A stretch of 9,043 nucleotides of DNA, from NCBI GenBank assembly GCA_027057985.1, contig JALUTJ010000353.1, positions 1,003-10,045 on the forward strand, read 5' to 3'. Both the position numbers and the translations under genes were made by a program. Source of the stretch: Chromatiales bacterium (GTDB lineage: Bacteria > Pseudomonadota > Gammaproteobacteria > UBA6429 > Thiohalophilaceae). Under the pieces are notes generated by a model. It did no database searches, was not told the origin of the DNA, and was given only the letters and a program-made list of their open reading frames with translations. Below, one piece after another: positions 6,769 to 9,043 of this stretch. How positions within the stretch are numbered: position 1 is the first letter of the stretch; each line of letters opens with the position of its first letter.

Positions 6769-6785
6769 CCAAGAATCAGCCTTGG
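6769..6785 (-). other. Small hairpin in the rpmB leader
   Basis: CCAAG (6769-6773) and CTTGG (6781-6785) form a 5-bp stem with a seven-base loop, about 10 bases after the expected start of the rpmB transcript. It is too short and has no T run for a terminator. It might stabilise the mRNA 5' end or serve as a control site; chance is also possible. Confidence 0.3.
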
Positions 6786-6800
6786 CGTTAAAGAGCGGGG

Positions 6801-6829
6801 ATTTTACGCAGATCAGGGCGAGGATACAA
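6801..6829 (-). promoter_or_regulatory. Sigma-70 promoter of rpmB-rpmG
   Basis: On the minus strand, TTGTAT (6824-6829) and TAAAAT (6801-6806) are 17 bases apart. The -10 box matches 5 of 6 consensus bases and is followed by a C-rich initial region (CCCCGC). It lies in the 152-base gap between radC and rpmB, so the ribosomal operon can be transcribed separately from radC. Confidence 0.6.
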
Positions 6830-6849
6830 GTACAATTTACGGAAAATGT

Positions 6850-6863
6850 GCCCGTTTCCGGGC
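6850..6863 (-). terminator. Possible weak terminator after radC
   Basis: GCCCG and CGGGC pair around a tetraloop that reads GAAA on the minus strand, the stable GNRA type, 26 bases after the radC stop. On the minus strand it is followed by ACATTTTCC, which is a poor T run. It may stop only part of the transcripts. Confidence 0.35.
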
Positions 6864-6889
6864 TGAGATATGCGGCAGAAAATCACGCT

Positions 6890-7564
6890 TCAAAGCCAGC
6901 CCCTTTCTGAAAACGCCACACATTCACCGTCGCCGATGACGATATGATCCAGCACCCGCACATCGATCAGGGACAGGGCCTCACTGAGGCGGCGGGTAAT
7001 GTGGCGATCGGCCTCGCTGGGCTCGGCCACGCCGGAGGGGTGATTATGAGCCAGGATCAGCGCCGCGGCATTGTGTTGCAGGGTTTTGCGTACCACCTCG
7101 CGTGGATGCACGCTGGCGCCATTAATCGTGCCCTGGAACAGTTCTTCGTACTGGATGACCCGGTGGCGATTATCGAGAAACAGGCAGGCAAAGACCTCGT
7201 GGGGCAGGTCGCGCATACGCGCCTGCAAAAAATCCCGCGTCGCCTGCGGGTTCTGGAGCTGATCGCCACGTTGCAGTATTTCCCCAAGGTGCCGGCGCGA
7301 AAGCTCCAGCACCGCCTGTAGCTGGGCAAACTTGGCCTGCCCGAGTCCGGGAAACTGGCAGAACTGCTTTTTATCCGCGAGCAGCAAGGGCCGCAGGCCA
7401 CCAAAATACTGGATAATCTCCCGCGCCAGGTCTACCGCGGTTTTACCCCGGGTGCCGGTGCGTAAAAAAATCGCAAGCAGTTCAGCATCGGAAAGGGCAT
7501 TACTGCCAAGCTGAAGTAGTTTTTCGCGTGGCCGCTCGTTTTCTGGCCAGTCCGTGATAGGCAT
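6890..7564 (-). CDS. radC: RadC family JAB/MPN-domain protein (YicR-like)
   Basis: This 224-aa protein of the RadC (UPF0758) family is full length. The N-terminal part (about 1-95) carries helix-hairpin-helix elements ([30 protein letters not shown]), a DNA-binding type fold. The C-terminal JAB/MPN domain (about 103-224) holds the JAMM metalloprotease-like motif HNHPSG (His173, His175) with Asp186 and an upstream acidic position, probably Glu123. The old link to DNA repair was withdrawn for E. coli RadC, and the cellular role is still unclear. The start ATG (7562-7564) has a strong GGAGG six bases upstream and gives [17 protein letters not shown], the usual family N-terminus; a 12-codon in-frame extension is not needed. 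It diverges from coaBC and precedes rpmB, as in E. coli. The Shine-Dalgarno sequence lies in a hairpin loop. Confidence 0.95.
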   Translation of the reverse strand: MPITDWPENERPREKLLQLGSNALSDAELLAIFLRTGTRGKTAVDLAREIIQYFGGLRPLLLADKKQFCQFPGLGQAKFAQLQAVLELSRRHLGEILQRGDQLQNPQATRDFLQARMRDLPHEVFACLFLDNRHRVIQYEELFQGTINGASVHPREVVRKTLQHNAAALILAHNHPSGVAEPSEADRHITRRLSEALSLIDVRVLDHIVIGDGECVAFSERGWL

Positions 7565-7565
7565 G

Positions 7566-7583
7566 TTTGACCTCCCTGTCAAA
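7566..7583 (-). promoter_or_regulatory. Hairpin presenting the radC Shine-Dalgarno; possible CsrA/RsmA site
   Basis: The radC mRNA would read UUUGAC-AGGGAG-GUCAAA just before C-AUG: a perfect 6-bp stem with a hexaloop that holds most of the Shine-Dalgarno sequence. The stretch ACAGGGAGGU matches 9 of 10 bases of the CsrA core ACARGGAUGU, with AC and GU paired and GGA in the loop as that protein prefers. Binding there would block ribosomes. CsrA control is inference; the hairpin itself is plain in the sequence. Confidence 0.5.
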
Positions 7584-7595
7584 ATAATTCTCAAT

Positions 7596-7624
7596 ATCAT
7601 ACCTTCGTCGCATGTTTTTTTGAA
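7596..7624 (-). promoter_or_regulatory. Sigma-70 promoter of radC
   Basis: On the minus strand, TTCAAA (7619-7624, 4 of 6) and TATGAT (7596-7601, 5 of 6) are 17 bases apart. The start of transcription would be near 7589, giving a leader of about 25 bases made up almost wholly of the ribosome-binding-site hairpin. Confidence 0.55.
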
Positions 7625-7662
7625 GCCGGAAGGCTACAGTGCGGTGTGAATGTTTACTAATC

Positions 7663-7671
7663 TGCTAGAAT
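7663..7671 (+). promoter_or_regulatory. Extended -10 promoter of coaBC
   Basis: TGC-TAGAAT is an extended -10 element (TGn followed by a 5-of-6 hexamer at 7666-7671). No good -35 box lies 16-18 bases upstream, which extended -10 promoters can tolerate. Only six bases (7672-7677) separate it from the ATG, so the transcript would begin at or next to the start codon. Confidence 0.5.
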
Positions 7672-7677
7672 AGGCTT

Positions 7678-8940
7678 ATGCAATATCTGAGTAATAAACA
7701 TGTACTACTGGGCGTGACCGGGAGTATCGCAGCCTACAAGGCGGCGGATCTGGTGCGGCGCCTGCGTGAAGCCGGTGCCGAAGTACGCGTGGTGATGACC
7801 GAAGGGGCCAAAGCCTTTGTTACACCACTGACTTTTCAGGCGCTGTCAGGCACTCCGGTACACGACAGTCTGCTCGACACCGAGGCCGAAGCGGCCATGG
7901 GGCATATCGAACTTGCGCGTTGGGCCGATGTGATCCTGGTGGCGCCGGCCAGTGCCAATAGTCTTGCTACCCTGGCACAGGGGCGAGCCGATGAATTACT
8001 GGGGGCGCTTTGTCTGGCGGCGGACGTGCCGCTGGCGATTGCTCCAGCCATGAACAGGCAGATGTGGGCCGACGCAGCAACCCAGGAAAATGTTCGCGTG
8101 CTGGCACAACGTGGCGTACTGTTTATCGGCCCCGACAGCGGGGAGCAGGCCTGTGGTGATGTGGGTGAGGGCCGCATGAGCGACAGTGAGACTATATTGC
8201 AGCGGCTGGGCGAGCTTTTTTCCACCGGCAGTCTTGCCGGGCAAACGGTTGTGATTACCGCGGGACCCACCCGTGAAGCGCTGGATCCGGTGCGTTATCT
8301 CTCTAATCGCAGCTCTGGCAAGATGGGTTATGCCATCGCCGCCGCCGCGGTTGAGGCCGGAGCCCGGGTTATCCTTATTAGCGGCCCGGTGAGTCTGGCC
8401 ACCCCACAGCGGGTGAGTCGAGTCGATGTTGAATCTGCGGCCGAGATGGAAGAGGCGGTTAAAGCTCATATTGAAAATGCCGCTATCTTTATTGCGACTG
8501 CCGCGGTAGCGGATTACCGCCCGGTACTGCAGCAGCAACAGAAGATCAAAAAGCATGAAGCGCGCCTGACCATTGAACTGGAAAAAACCACCGATATTCT
8601 GGCGATGGTAAAAGCGCAATACGCCAGCACCTTTTGTGTTGGTTTTGCCGCAGAAACACATGAGCTTGAACAGTACGCACTCGGTAAACTGGAGAAAAAG
8701 CGTCTTGATATGGTGGTGGCAAACCGGGTAGGACCGGCAGCAGAGAAGACTGCGGGTACCTTTAATAGTGACAGCAATGAACTGCATGTGTACTGGAAAG
8801 AGGGTGGCCTGAAGCTGGAACTGGCGAGTAAAAACAAGCTGGCAAGACAACTGATAGCGCTGGTGGCGCAACGCTTTTCATTATTCGATGCCACGGCGGC
8901 AAAGGATAATAATGTGATTGCGATGAATAAAATTAAATAA
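7678..8940 (+). CDS. coaBC: Bifunctional phosphopantothenoylcysteine decarboxylase / phosphopantothenate-cysteine ligase
   Basis: This 420-aa fusion enzyme of coenzyme A synthesis (also called Dfp) first joins cysteine to 4'-phosphopantothenate using CTP, then decarboxylates the product to 4'-phosphopantetheine. The N-terminal CoaC flavoprotein domain (about 1-185) shows GSIAAYK (15-21), the catalytic His76 in MGHIELARWAD, PASAN (90-94), PAMN with Asn126 and ACGDVGEGRM with the reactive Cys159. The C-terminal CoaB domain (about 188-405) shows ITAGPTREALDPVRYLSNRSSGKMG with Asn210, TAAVADYRP (274-282), KIKK with Lys289, and GFAAET (322-327). All key residues of both halves are present. The start ATG gives an N-terminus like that of E. 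coli Dfp. A usable Shine-Dalgarno is missing and the -10 box is very close, so the mRNA may be leaderless. dut follows after 27 bases, as in E. coli. Confidence 0.98.
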   Translation: MQYLSNKHVLLGVTGSIAAYKAADLVRRLREAGAEVRVVMTEGAKAFVTPLTFQALSGTPVHDSLLDTEAEAAMGHIELARWADVILVAPASANSLATLAQGRADELLGALCLAADVPLAIAPAMNRQMWADAATQENVRVLAQRGVLFIGPDSGEQACGDVGEGRMSDSETILQRLGELFSTGSLAGQTVVITAGPTREALDPVRYLSNRSSGKMGYAIAAAAVEAGARVILISGPVSLATPQRVSRVDVESAAEMEEAVKAHIENAAIFIATAAVADYRPVLQQQQKIKKHEARLTIELEKTTDILAMVKAQYASTFCVGFAAETHELEQYALGKLEKKRLDMVVANRVGPAAEKTAGTFNSDSNELHVYWKEGGLKLELASKNKLARQLIALVAQRFSLFDATAAKDNNVIAMNKIK

Positions 8941-8967
8941 CCAATTTCAAAGGGGAGTAAGCAATAG

Positions 8968-9043
8968 ATGCACAAAATTCAACTGAAAATCCTGGATGAT
9001 CGACTGGGCAAAGTGATTCCTATACCGGAATACGCCACCACCG
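8968..9043 (+). CDS. dut: dUTP diphosphatase, N-terminal part
   Basis: The first 25 codons (MHKIQLKILDDRLGKVIPIPEYATT) match the start of trimeric dUTPases, such as E. coli Dut with its K-I-x-V-K-I-L-D-P-R beginning and P-x-Y-A-T motif. The enzyme splits dUTP to dUMP and pyrophosphate, keeping uracil out of DNA and supplying dTMP synthesis. The catalytic motifs lie beyond the right edge. A GGGGAG Shine-Dalgarno (8952-8957) stands ten bases before the ATG, a rather long spacing. The gene probably shares the coaBC transcript; no terminator is seen in the 27-base gap. Confidence 0.93.
   Translation, partial: MHKIQLKILDDRLGKVIPIPEYATT

Noticed and set aside
6850..6863. Strong terminator between radC and rpmB
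   Set aside because: The stem is only 5 bp and the T run is poor. I list it only as a weak candidate, not as a firm operon boundary.
7996..8871. Minus-strand ORF of 291 codons opposite coaBC
   Set aside because: It is a shadow of coaBC, whose protein sequence is conserved with all catalytic residues in place. The opposite frame shows no recognisable domain.

Overview
The window looks like ordinary chromosomal DNA from a gammaproteobacterium. The main evidence is the block coaBC / radC / rpmB / rpmG with dut just after coaBC, which is arranged as in Escherichia coli and many other gammaproteobacteria. The L28 and L33 proteins are close to the enterobacterial forms, and L33 is the cysteine-poor, zinc-free type. 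I cannot place the organism more precisely. There is no tRNA, rRNA, CRISPR array, insertion sequence or prophage gene in view.

Layout. From 1 to 1376 (minus strand) lies a two-gene ABC-2 type export operon: an ATPase gene overlaps the start of a permease gene that runs off the left edge. A good sigma-70 promoter drives it from the 143-base divergent gap. On the plus strand, 1520-3505 encodes a stand-alone hydantoinase/oxoprolinase subunit A family protein. It converges on a minus-strand operon, and the gap between them holds a 125-bp inverted-repeat element (3545-3669). From 3711 to 6142 (minus strand) lie two tandem paralogues of the EAL-HDOD family (COG3434, YuxH-like), five bases apart. 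A rho-independent terminator separates them from rpmB-rpmG (6323-6737), followed upstream by radC (6890-7564). coaBC (7678-8940, plus) diverges from radC and is followed by the first 25 codons of dut.

How the genes work together. coaBC makes 4'-phosphopantetheine for coenzyme A, dut clears dUTP, and rpmB/rpmG make two 50S ribosomal proteins. All are housekeeping genes in their usual company. In E. coli the gene after rpmG is mutM; here that place is taken by the EAL-HDOD pair, so the conserved block ends at the terminator at 6275-6300.

The most interesting signals are regulatory. (1) A near-consensus flagellar sigma-28 (FliA) promoter with exact 15-base spacing lies upstream of the EAL-HDOD operon, linking the pair to motility. 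(2) The radC ribosome-binding site sits in the hexaloop of a perfect 6-bp hairpin resembling the CsrA/RsmA consensus. (3) The coaBC extended -10 box lies so close to the ATG that the mRNA may be leaderless. (4) The inverted-repeat element at 3545-3669 has the look of a dispersed intergenic repeat. I saw no complete new biological system. The EAL-HDOD pair with its sigma-28-like promoter is the best candidate for follow-up.
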